This document shows positions 1 to 5,254 of a stretch of DNA of 5,254 nt, in pieces. Below the pieces are notes generated by a model that saw nothing but the letters and a program-made list of their open reading frames with translations, was not told the DNA's origin and did not search any database. This DNA comes from Firmicutes bacterium UBA5301 (GTDB lineage: Bacteria; Bacillota; UBA5301). The stretch spans positions 13,784 to 19,037 of the forward strand of contig DHRX01000035.1 in assembly GCA_002408345.1 (NCBI GenBank). Direction: 5' to 3'. Made by a program: the position numbers and the translations under genes. The first letter of the stretch is position 1, and the number at the start of each line of letters is the position of its first letter.

Positions 1-1595
1 TCATTGAAGATGGTCGACCTGTAATTAAGGTTACCAGTTCAGGGGTATTACGCTATGAATCACACCTTTTAACTCAACCAGATCGGATCGTTTTAGATCT
101 GCATGATACGAAGTTAGATCTTAATGGAGCTGTTTCTGGTTACTCAGAAATAACCGGAGATGCACTAATTCAGGGGATTCGTTGGGATCAATATAAGCCA
201 CGGACGACTCGTATAGTTATTGACCTGAAAAAAAGCGTCGGTTATGAAATCTGGCCTTTAGTTGATGAAAACGGGCTTTTGGTTAGCTTGTTTAAGCAGA
301 TTGAAGGTATCTCTTTCCAACGTATATTTGGTAAAGCTCAATTAGAGATATCTGGTACCGGCACGGTAGATTATTCCTTGTCCTACTTATCAAACCCGGA
401 CCGAGTAGTAATAGACTTAGAAAAAGCAACTTTAGCAACCCCGGCCCAAGAAATTATAGTTGTTGATGATCCGTTAGTTAAAAAGATGCGGATTAGTCAG
501 TATTTACCCCATATTGTTCGAGCAGTTTTAGAGGTTAACTATCCAGTGGCTGGTGTGGCAAGCCCTAGTAATGACCCACGGGTTATTATTTTAGAGTTAG
601 TGAAGCAGATTACAGGGGTAACGGTTGAAACTAGTAGTGGGCAACAGTCTGTTTTCGTTGCCGGGTCTGGCTTGGCCCAGTATGCGGTAGAATATTTCCC
701 AGATTTAGCCCAGATATTAGTAGATATTCCGTCGGCTGTGCTCCGGACAGATCAGCCACGCCATGTATTTCAACAGGGACCTATTAGTGATATTAAGCTG
801 CTCCAAGTAGCACCAACAGCTGTACAAGTTCAGATTGGATTGAGGGGTTACTTAGGTCACCAGGCCTATCAAAATGCTGATGGTCTCAGAATAGCGATCA
901 ATAGTTCGCCTTTATCTGGACGGAGAATAGTCTTAGATCCTGGGCATGGTGGTACCGACCCCGGGGCCATAGGCTCCAGTGGTTTACGAGAAAAGGATGT
1001 AGTTTTGGATATCGCTTTGCGTCTCCGTGATTTACTTAAAGCAGAAGGGGCCGAGGTAATCATGGTCCGAGATGGGGACTATTATGTTCCGCTAGCAGAG
1101 CGGGCGACTGTAGCTAATAACACTCGGGCTGATGTCTTTGTTAGTATTCATATTAATTCATCAGTAAACCGTAACGCCAGGGGAACAGAGACGTATTACT
1201 ACTATGCTGATCCTAAAGGTCAAGAATTGGCGGCTTTAGTTCAACGAAATATGTTGGATCAACTTGGCCTAAGTAATCGGGCACCACGGCCGAACCAGGA
1301 TTTTGTGGTTCTAAAAGAAACGATGGTACCGGCAATACTTTCTGAGGTAGCCTTTATTAGTAATCGGGAAGAAGAAAAATTATTACGGCAATCTTCCTTT
1401 AGACAAAAGGCAGCAGACGCTTTATATAGAGCATTGCAAGCTTATTTTGGTGGACCAACTTGGCGACTTCAGGAACGTCTTCCTACTGATTTCGGAGGTC
1501 CACCGGCACCGTTTACTTGGGAGCCGCTTAAGATTGCACCTACTAAGCCGGGAGAAGGAATATTGGATAAGGTGAATGTGATCGAAATACACTAG
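1..1595 (+). CDS. N-acetylmuramoyl-L-alanine amidase with at least three AMIN modules (5' partial)
   Basis: A zinc-dependent wall hydrolase of the Amidase_3 family, predicted to cut the amide bond between MurNAc and L-Ala of peptidoglycan outside the membrane. The reading frame is open from base 3 with no stop, so the true start and any signal peptide lie upstream; 530 residues are visible (numbered from base 3). About residues 1-92, 103-200 and 206-302 look like three AMIN (cell-envelope targeting) modules, each with a PDRIVLDL-type strand motif (QPDRIVLDL, NPDRVVIDL, and a diverged FPDLAQILVDI). The catalytic domain runs from about 306 to 484: DPGHGG (His315), LREKD (Glu330), SIHIN (His383) and LSEVAFISN (Glu448) supply the expected zinc ligands and catalytic Glu. 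A Pro-rich tail of about 46 residues follows, with no recognised domain. A TTG at 279 is a possible start, but it would discard a clear AMIN module. First visible gene of the operon, 24 bases before murI. Confidence 0.93.
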   Translation, partial: IEDGRPVIKVTSSGVLRYESHLLTQPDRIVLDLHDTKLDLNGAVSGYSEITGDALIQGIRWDQYKPRTTRIVIDLKKSVGYEIWPLVDENGLLVSLFKQIEGISFQRIFGKAQLEISGTGTVDYSLSYLSNPDRVVIDLEKATLATPAQEIIVVDDPLVKKMRISQYLPHIVRAVLEVNYPVAGVASPSNDPRVIILELVKQITGVTVETSSGQQSVFVAGSGLAQYAVEYFPDLAQILVDIPSAVLRTDQPRHVFQQGPISDIKLLQVAPTAVQVQIGLRGYLGHQAYQNADGLRIAINSSPLSGRRIVLDPGHGGTDPGAIGSSGLREKDVVLDIALRLRDLLKAEGAEVIMVRDGDYYVPLAERATVANNTRADVFVSIHINSSVNRNARGTETYYYYADPKGQELAALVQRNMLDQLGLSNRAPRPNQDFVVLKETMVPAILSEVAFISNREEEKLLRQSSFRQKAADALYRALQAYFGGPTWRLQERLPTDFGGPPAPFTWEPLKIAPTKPGEGILDKVNVIEIH

Positions 1596-1607
1596 ACTAT
1601 GACTAAT

Positions 1608-1613
1608 GAGGAG
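1608..1613 (+). promoter_or_regulatory. Ribosome binding site that decides the murI start
   Basis: GAGGAG lies 6 bases before the ATG at 1620, an ideal Shine-Dalgarno and spacing. The earlier in-frame ATG at 1599 has no purine-rich site before it (the preceding bases are the end and stop of the amidase gene), and starting there would add seven residues that are not part of the racemase fold. Confidence 0.85.
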
Positions 1614-1619
1614 TTTTCG

Positions 1620-2429
1620 ATGCAAACGAACATAGTAAACCAGCCAATTGGGGTTTTTGACTCAGGGTTAGGTGGTCTAACAGTAGTCCAAGAGCTATGG
1701 CGGGAGCTGCCGCAGGAACAGATCCTCTATTTCGGTGATACCGCTAGAGTACCCTATGGTCCTAGGGATCCTGAGGAAATTATTAAATTTAATGCTGAAA
1801 TTATTGAATTTTTATTAGTAGCGAAAGTTAAAATTATTGTTTTTGCCTGTAACACCTCAACTTCCCTGGCTTTAGATGTAATGCGCCAACGTTACCCGGT
1901 GCCGATGTTTGGGATTATTCAGCCAGGAGCTCGTGCAGCCTTAGCCAATACGCAAAATAAGCGTATTGGATTAATGGCTACTGAGGCTACAGTTCGCAGT
2001 GGAGCTTATCGGTATGCTATTCAGGCTTTGGATTCTCAAGCGATATTAATTGAGCAGGCCTGTCCCAAGCTGGTTCCCCTCATTGAGAATGGAGAGATTT
2101 CCGGTCCAGAAACTAGTGCAGCTTTGAGTGAATACCTTCTACCATTACAGCAGGGAGAGGTTGATACAATTATCTATGGTTGTACCCACTATCCTTTCCT
2201 AGAACCAGAAATAAAACGGCTTTTTCCCCAGCAGTTTCAACTGATTAATCCGGCCCGGAGTTGTGTTCAGGAAGTAAGGGAATACCTAGAGCAGAATTGC
2301 TTAACCGCTCAGGCGAAACCGGGGGAAGACCGTTACTTTGTAAGTGGAGATCCAGGTAAGTTTCAGCAGTTAGGAACTAAATTGATTAATCGGGATTTAC
2401 CTATTCCGCAAAAAGTGGATGTATTGTAG
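1620..2429 (+). CDS. murI: Glutamate racemase
   Basis: Cytoplasmic, cofactor-independent enzyme converting L-glutamate to D-glutamate for peptidoglycan stem peptides. The protein is 269 residues, normal for the family (about 265). The N-terminal motif GVFDSGLGGLTV (residues 11-22) carries the Asp-Ser pair (Asp14, Ser15) of the active site. YFGDTARVPYG (37-47) is the conserved substrate loop. The two catalytic cysteines used for proton removal on opposite faces are Cys77 in FACNTSTS and Cys188 in YGCTHYPFL. The start at 1620 is preferred to 1599 because of the GAGGAG site before it. It sits 24 bases after the amidase and 17 bases before murD, whose enzyme consumes its product, so co-expression makes metabolic sense. 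Firmicutes may call such genes racE; from sequence alone murI is the safe name. The family assignment is secure. Confidence 0.96.
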   Translation: MQTNIVNQPIGVFDSGLGGLTVVQELWRELPQEQILYFGDTARVPYGPRDPEEIIKFNAEIIEFLLVAKVKIIVFACNTSTSLALDVMRQRYPVPMFGIIQPGARAALANTQNKRIGLMATEATVRSGAYRYAIQALDSQAILIEQACPKLVPLIENGEISGPETSAALSEYLLPLQQGEVDTIIYGCTHYPFLEPEIKRLFPQQFQLINPARSCVQEVREYLEQNCLTAQAKPGEDRYFVSGDPGKFQQLGTKLINRDLPIPQKVDVL

Positions 2430-2434
2430 TAACT

Positions 2435-2438
2435 GGAG
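2435..2438 (+). promoter_or_regulatory. Ribosome binding site of murD
   Basis: GGAG sits 8 bases before the ATG at 2447, inside the 17-base gap after the murI stop. It is shorter than the sites of murI and rph but well placed. No terminator-like hairpin is seen in this gap. Confidence 0.65.
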
Positions 2439-2446
2439 ATGGTATT

Positions 2447-3817
2447 ATGTTTGAAGATCTAGGCCCAAACACCAAAGCGGCATTAATCGGTTTAGGGATA
2501 ACTAATTGTGCTCTGGCTACTTATCTAGTGGCCCAAGGGGTAACAGTTGTTGGTTTTGACCAAAAAAATGCTGCCGAGTTAGGTGAATCCATCCTGAACC
2601 TAAGGGCTCTTGGGGTGGAGTTAGTTTTAGGGCCGCAGAGTTTTAGTCAGAGTCTAGAGGGGTTTGATTATGTTTTTGTGACCCCAGGAATTCGTCCAGA
2701 TATCCCGCTAGTGGCTCAAGCAGCAGAGACCGGTGCGATAGTTACCAATGAAATTGATCTTCTGTTACATAAAACGCCTAGTATTGTTGTAGGTATAACC
2801 GGTTCTAGTGGTAAAACAACTACGACTAGTCTGGTCGGCCATATTTTAGCTAAAGCCGGAAAAGCTGTTCTGGTAGGAGGAAACATTGGTGAACCTTTGA
2901 TTCAACGTTTGCCGGAAATGACCTCTGATTCCTATTTAGTCTTGGAATTAAGTAGTTTTCAATTAATGTCAACACGACGGAGCCCCCAAATCTCCCTGAT
3001 TACTAACATTACTCCTAATCATTTAGATTACCATACAGATATGGACGAATATATTCAGGCTAAAAGCCGAATCTTTGTTTTTCAGAACCAAGATAATGCA
3101 GTTGTTTTTAACGCCGATGACCCAACCTTAAAAGGGTTTGTGGGCCAAGTGAAAAGCCGAGTCGCACTATTTTCTACCTGTCAACCGGTGGAACAAGGGG
3201 CCTATGTCCATAAAGAAATCTTGTATTCGGTGACGGCAGGGGAGACCCAGGAAATTATGCCGGTTAATGAAATCCCTTTGCGGGGTCGGCACAATGTTGA
3301 AAATGTTTTGGCAGCAGCTACAATCGCCGGTTTGTGTGGTGTTCGGCCTGAAATAGTGCGAACGGCGGTACAGGAGTTTCGACCGGTAGAGCACCGGTTG
3401 GAATTTGTCCGGGAAATTGCTGGGGTTAAGTATTATAATGATTCTATTGCCACATCTCCGGCTCGGGCCATCGCTGGAGTTAAGGCTTTCCAGGAGCCGA
3501 TTATTCTAATCGCTGGTGGTTATGATAAGAAGCTACCGTTTGATGAGTTTGTTGCAGTCCTGCCGAACAAGGTTAAGTACCTTCTGCTTGTAGGGGACAC
3601 AGCCCCGGCTATAGCCAAGTTGGTGGAAAGTTTGCCAGATGGTCCGGATTACTCTATCTGTACCGATTTGGCAGAAGCGGTGCAACGAACTAGGAACCAA
3701 GCGGCTCCAGGGGATATAGTCTTATTATCGCCTGCTTGTGCTAGTTTCGATCAGTTTCCAAATTATCGGGAACGGGGCAGGGTATTTAAGAGATTAGTTA
3801 ATCTGTTACCAAACTAG
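2447..3817 (+). CDS. murD: UDP-N-acetylmuramoyl-L-alanine--D-glutamate ligase (MurD)
   Basis: ATP-dependent cytoplasmic Mur ligase that adds D-Glu to UDP-MurNAc-L-Ala, the second amino-acid step of peptidoglycan precursor synthesis. The 456 residues show the three-domain plan. Residues 1 to about 105 form a Rossmann-like UDP-binding domain (ALIGLGITN near 12-20, FVTPGIRPD near 77-85). The central ATPase has the P-loop GITGSSGKTTTT (116-127, Lys123), ELSSFQL with Glu167, NITPNHLDYH with His192, and AKSRIF with Lys206, the position carbamylated in E. coli MurD. The C-terminal domain begins near 313 with VEHRLEF and includes YYNDSIATSP (329-338), AGGYDKKLPFDEF (356-368) and LSPACASFDQFPNYRERG (427-444), matching the MurD D-Glu site region. 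The variants GSSGKT and NDSIATSP differ from the E. coli forms but, as I recall, occur in clostridial MurD. Placement next to murI, away from the division/cell-wall cluster, is the notable point. MurC, MurE and MurF are less likely given these C-terminal motifs. Confidence 0.93.
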   Translation: MFEDLGPNTKAALIGLGITNCALATYLVAQGVTVVGFDQKNAAELGESILNLRALGVELVLGPQSFSQSLEGFDYVFVTPGIRPDIPLVAQAAETGAIVTNEIDLLLHKTPSIVVGITGSSGKTTTTSLVGHILAKAGKAVLVGGNIGEPLIQRLPEMTSDSYLVLELSSFQLMSTRRSPQISLITNITPNHLDYHTDMDEYIQAKSRIFVFQNQDNAVVFNADDPTLKGFVGQVKSRVALFSTCQPVEQGAYVHKEILYSVTAGETQEIMPVNEIPLRGRHNVENVLAAATIAGLCGVRPEIVRTAVQEFRPVEHRLEFVREIAGVKYYNDSIATSPARAIAGVKAFQEPIILIAGGYDKKLPFDEFVAVLPNKVKYLLLVGDTAPAIAKLVESLPDGPDYSICTDLAEAVQRTRNQAAPGDIVLLSPACASFDQFPNYRERGRVFKRLVNLLPN

Positions 3818-3822
3818 GAGGG
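3816..3822 (+). promoter_or_regulatory. Strong ribosome binding site supporting the TTG start of rph
   Basis: AGGAGGG overlaps the TAG stop of murD (3815-3817) and stands 7 bases (counted from AGGAGG) before the TTG at 3829. This near-perfect Shine-Dalgarno is why a TTG is accepted as the rph start. The overlap with the stop suggests translational coupling of rph to murD. Confidence 0.88.
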
Positions 3823-3828
3823 TAATTA

Positions 3829-4590
3829 TTGAAACGAATCGATGGACGTGTGCCGGAAACGTTAAGGCCGGTTACAATTACTCGTAATTATTTGCTTTAC
3901 CCTGAGGGGTCGGTACTAATAGAAGCTGGAAATACCAAAGTAATCTGTACCGCAACGTTGGAGGATAAGGTGCCGATCTGGCTCAAAGGAACAGGAAAGG
4001 GTTGGATCACAGCAGAATATGCCATGTTGCCTCGTGCTACCGAAGTTAGAAACGCCAGAGAAGCTAGTCGGGGTAAACAAAGCGGGCGGACCATGGAAAT
4101 TCAACGGTTGATTGGACGGGCATTGCGTTCAGTGGTAGATTTATCTGCGCTAGGTGAGCGGACAATCTGGTTAGATTGTGATGTTATCCAAGCTGATGGA
4201 GGGACAAGGACCGCTTCAATAACCGGTTCTTTCGTAGCCCTGGTTGATGCGTTACTTCACCTTTGGAATACTGCTGGTAATTTGAATTGGCGTACATTGC
4301 CTATTACGCACTATGTTGCCGCGGTTAGTGCAGGTATTGTTGATGGTGTTCCTCTTTTAGATTTAAATTATCAGGAAGACTCATCGGCTCAAGTAGACAT
4401 GAATTTTGTGATGACCGATGGCAATCGAGTTGTAGAGATCCAAGGTACTGCAGAACAGTATCCATGTACTCACGAAGAAATTAGTACCTTGTTTACTTTA
4501 GGGCAACAAGGTACTACAGAGTTAATCGCTATCCAAAAGGCAGTTTTAGGTGAAGATGCTGGTAAAGTTGGGAAGTGGTCTATTGCGTAA
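3829..4590 (+). CDS. rph: Ribonuclease PH (tRNA 3'-end phosphorolytic exonuclease)
   Basis: Phosphate-dependent 3'-5' exoribonuclease that trims the 3' tails of tRNA precursors and other RNAs, releasing nucleoside diphosphates; it normally works as a ring of six subunits in the cytoplasm. The 253-residue protein (family about 240-255) starts at TTG with MKRIDGRVPETLRPV, the usual N-terminus. Visible motifs are KGWITAEYAMLPRAT (57-71), SGRTMEIQRLIGRALR (85-100), whose Arg87 matches the phosphate-binding arginine, QADGGTRTASITG (121-133), the second part of the phosphate site, and LLDLNYQEDSSAQVDMN (176-192), with Asp178 and Asp184 in the metal/catalytic positions. EIQGTAE (203-209) is also typical. 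It begins 11 bases after murD, and its end overlaps the likely rdgB start by 8 bases. The rph-rdgB pairing is common in Firmicutes. Nothing appears truncated or missing. Confidence 0.96.
   Translation: MKRIDGRVPETLRPVTITRNYLLYPEGSVLIEAGNTKVICTATLEDKVPIWLKGTGKGWITAEYAMLPRATEVRNAREASRGKQSGRTMEIQRLIGRALRSVVDLSALGERTIWLDCDVIQADGGTRTASITGSFVALVDALLHLWNTAGNLNWRTLPITHYVAAVSAGIVDGVPLLDLNYQEDSSAQVDMNFVMTDGNRVVEIQGTAEQYPCTHEEISTLFTLGQQGTTELIAIQKAVLGEDAGKVGKWSIA
4571..4580 (+). promoter_or_regulatory. Probable ribosome binding site for the rdgB TTG start
   Basis: GGAAGTGGTC matches 8 of 10 bases of the extended anti-Shine-Dalgarno complement GGAGGTGATC and ends 2 bases before the TTG at 4583. It lies within the end of rph, so ribosomes finishing rph would be well placed to start rdgB. 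The alternative starts GTG 4550 and ATG 4556 have only a partial AGGTGA-like site at 4548-4553. Confidence 0.6.
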
Positions 4591-5182
4591 ACTGGTATTA
4601 GCTACCCATAATCCCCATAAGGTAACGGAAATGCAGGCTCTTTTAGCGGACTTATCTGTTACGGTAGTCCCAGCAACTGTTTTTCCTGGTATTCCTGATA
4701 TAGAGGAGGATGGGGAGACATTTCAGGCTAATGCCGCTAAGAAAGCTGTAGCTATTGCTAACTTTACCGGCGAATGGACGGTTGCCGATGATTCCGGTTT
4801 AGAAGTAGATTTTCTTCAAGGTAAACCCGGCGTTTATTCGGCCCGGTTTGCTGGGGACGACGCTACAGACGCAGAGAATAACGCTAAGTTATTAGGTTTG
4901 CTCAAGGATGTTCCTTGGGAAAAACGACAAGCCCGGTTTCGTTCGGTGCTGGCTATTGTTCGTCCAGGAGGAGAGCCGCTCTTTGCTACGGGAAGTTGCG
5001 AAGGCTATATTGATTTTGAGGCCAGAGGTTTCGAGGGCTTTGGTTATGACCCGCTATTCTATGTGCCTGACATAGGGAAAACCTTTGCTGAGATGGCTCC
5101 AGAGGAGAAAAACCGGATTAGTCATAGGGCAAAAGCTATAGAGAAGGCTAAAGAGATATTAGTCCAATTACTCCGGGAGTAA
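4583..5182 (+). CDS. rdgB: XTP/dITP diphosphatase (non-canonical purine NTP pyrophosphatase)
   Basis: House-cleaning enzyme of the RdgB/HAM1 family: it hydrolyses dITP, ITP and XTP to monophosphates and pyrophosphate, keeping deaminated purines out of DNA and RNA; cytoplasmic and Mg-dependent. Starting at TTG 4583 gives 199 residues beginning MRKLVLATHNPHKVTEM, which fits the family N-terminus and length. Motifs are LATHNPHK (6-13), the nucleotide/phosphate-binding start, DGETFQANAAKKA (43-55), VADDSGLEV (67-75) with Asp70 as the likely catalytic or metal-binding Asp, PGVYSARFAG (82-91), GFGYDPLF (152-159) and the closing ISHRAKA (179-185). The frame is open further upstream, with GTG 4550 (210 residues) and ATG 4556 as alternatives, but these add residues absent from typical members. 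The gene overlaps rph by 8 bases, indicating translational coupling. It is the last visible gene of the operon. Confidence 0.95.
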   Translation: MRKLVLATHNPHKVTEMQALLADLSVTVVPATVFPGIPDIEEDGETFQANAAKKAVAIANFTGEWTVADDSGLEVDFLQGKPGVYSARFAGDDATDAENNAKLLGLLKDVPWEKRQARFRSVLAIVRPGGEPLFATGSCEGYIDFEARGFEGFGYDPLFYVPDIGKTFAEMAPEEKNRISHRAKAIEKAKEILVQLLRE

Positions 5183-5188
5183 TTGCTG

Positions 5189-5217
5189 TTGACAGAGGGG
5201 TTTAGTCATGTTATCAT
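5189..5217 (+). promoter_or_regulatory. Strong sigma-A type promoter downstream of rdgB
   Basis: TTGACA (5189-5194) is a perfect -35 box. After a 17-base spacer comes TATCAT (5212-5217), four of six matches to TATAAT with the key first T, second A and last T kept. Initiation would be expected near 5223-5226. It begins only 7 bases after the rdgB stop and points off the window to the right, so it probably drives the next gene or RNA on the + strand, which cannot be seen here. No start codon with a ribosome site follows within the window. Confidence 0.72.
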
Positions 5218-5222
5218 GATAA
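5211..5222. repeat. Perfect 12-base palindrome over the -10 box
   Basis: TTATCATGATAA reads the same on both strands and covers the whole -10 hexamer (5212-5217). Its position would suit an operator for a dimeric repressor, but AT-rich palindromes of this size can also be by-products of a -10 sequence. No regulator can be named. Confidence 0.55.
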
Positions 5223-5249
5223 AGCAGCTGAAAAAGCTGTCTTTCTTTT
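5221..5249 (+). terminator. Possible weak hairpin terminator or leader hairpin
   Basis: CAGCT (5225-5229) pairs with AGCTG (5235-5239) around a GAAAA loop. A G-T pair (5224/5240) and, after a one-base bulge at 5241, three A-T pairs (5221-5223 with 5242-5244) could extend it. The T-rich run CTTTT follows (5245-5249). It could end the amidase-rdgB transcript. Because it lies at the predicted start of transcripts from the promoter just upstream, it could equally be a 5' leader hairpin. The stem is short and only moderately GC, so neither role is firm. Confidence 0.4.
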
Positions 5250-5254
5250 AGTCA

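Noticed and set aside
869..1063. Minus-strand open frame inside the amidase gene
   Set aside because: It lies wholly within the conserved catalytic domain coding region, has low-complexity basic content and no recognisable motif: a shadow.
279..1595. Amidase starting at TTG 279
   Set aside because: The same frame is open to the left edge and encodes a further AMIN-like module; no good ribosome site precedes 279.
1599..1619. murI starting at ATG 1599
   Set aside because: No Shine-Dalgarno before it, whereas ATG 1620 has GAGGAG at ideal spacing and gives the usual family length.
1422..1625. Minus-strand open frame across the amidase end and murI start
   Set aside because: It overlaps two supported genes, matches no family I know and has no sign of its own promoter or ribosome site.
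3167..3394. Minus-strand open frame inside murD
   Set aside because: It is opposite the conserved central/C-terminal region of MurD and shows no protein family features.
3897..4104. Two overlapping minus-strand open frames inside rph
   Set aside because: Both mirror the most conserved RNase PH stretch; their sequences show no motifs.
1..5254. Mobile element, CRISPR array, phage or defence genes
   Set aside because: No transposase, integrase, regular spaced repeats or toxin-like small genes are seen; all five genes are housekeeping families in a compact operon.

Overview
The window is a run of five tightly packed genes, all on the + strand: an N-acetylmuramoyl-L-alanine amidase (5' end outside the window), glutamate racemase (murI), UDP-MurNAc-L-Ala:D-Glu ligase (murD), RNase PH (rph) and the XTP/dITP house-cleaning pyrophosphatase (rdgB). 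Gaps between genes are 24, 17 and 11 bases, followed by an overlap of about 8 bases. No terminator or promoter is visible between the genes, so this looks like one operon. The minus strand shows no convincing gene.

The organism is most likely a Firmicute of the class Clostridia (Peptococcaceae-like or a relative). The support is an amidase with several AMIN modules, strong purine-rich Shine-Dalgarno sites, frequent TTG starts, moderate base composition, and the racemase / rph / rdgB gene order, which from memory resembles racE-gerM-rph-ysnA of Bacillus subtilis. This is inference from content and order, not a taxonomic proof.

Layout: bases 1-1595 encode the amidase, with at least three AMIN-like modules, a zinc amidase domain with all four expected His/Glu residues, and a Pro-rich tail. 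Bases 1620-2429 are murI, 2447-3817 are murD, 3829-4590 are rph and 4583-5182 are rdgB. The last 72 bases hold a very good sigma-A type promoter, a perfect 12-base palindrome over its -10 box, and a small hairpin followed by a T-rich run.

Functionally the first three genes form a peptidoglycan set: MurI makes D-glutamate, MurD attaches it to UDP-MurNAc-L-Ala, and the amidase cuts the MurNAc-L-Ala bond in finished wall. The last two are RNA 3'-end maturation and nucleotide-pool sanitation. All five are recognised families. I see no evidence of a new defence, mobile or otherwise undescribed system. The points most worth checking are murD lying beside murI, where I would expect gerM, and the promoter/palindrome/hairpin at the right edge.
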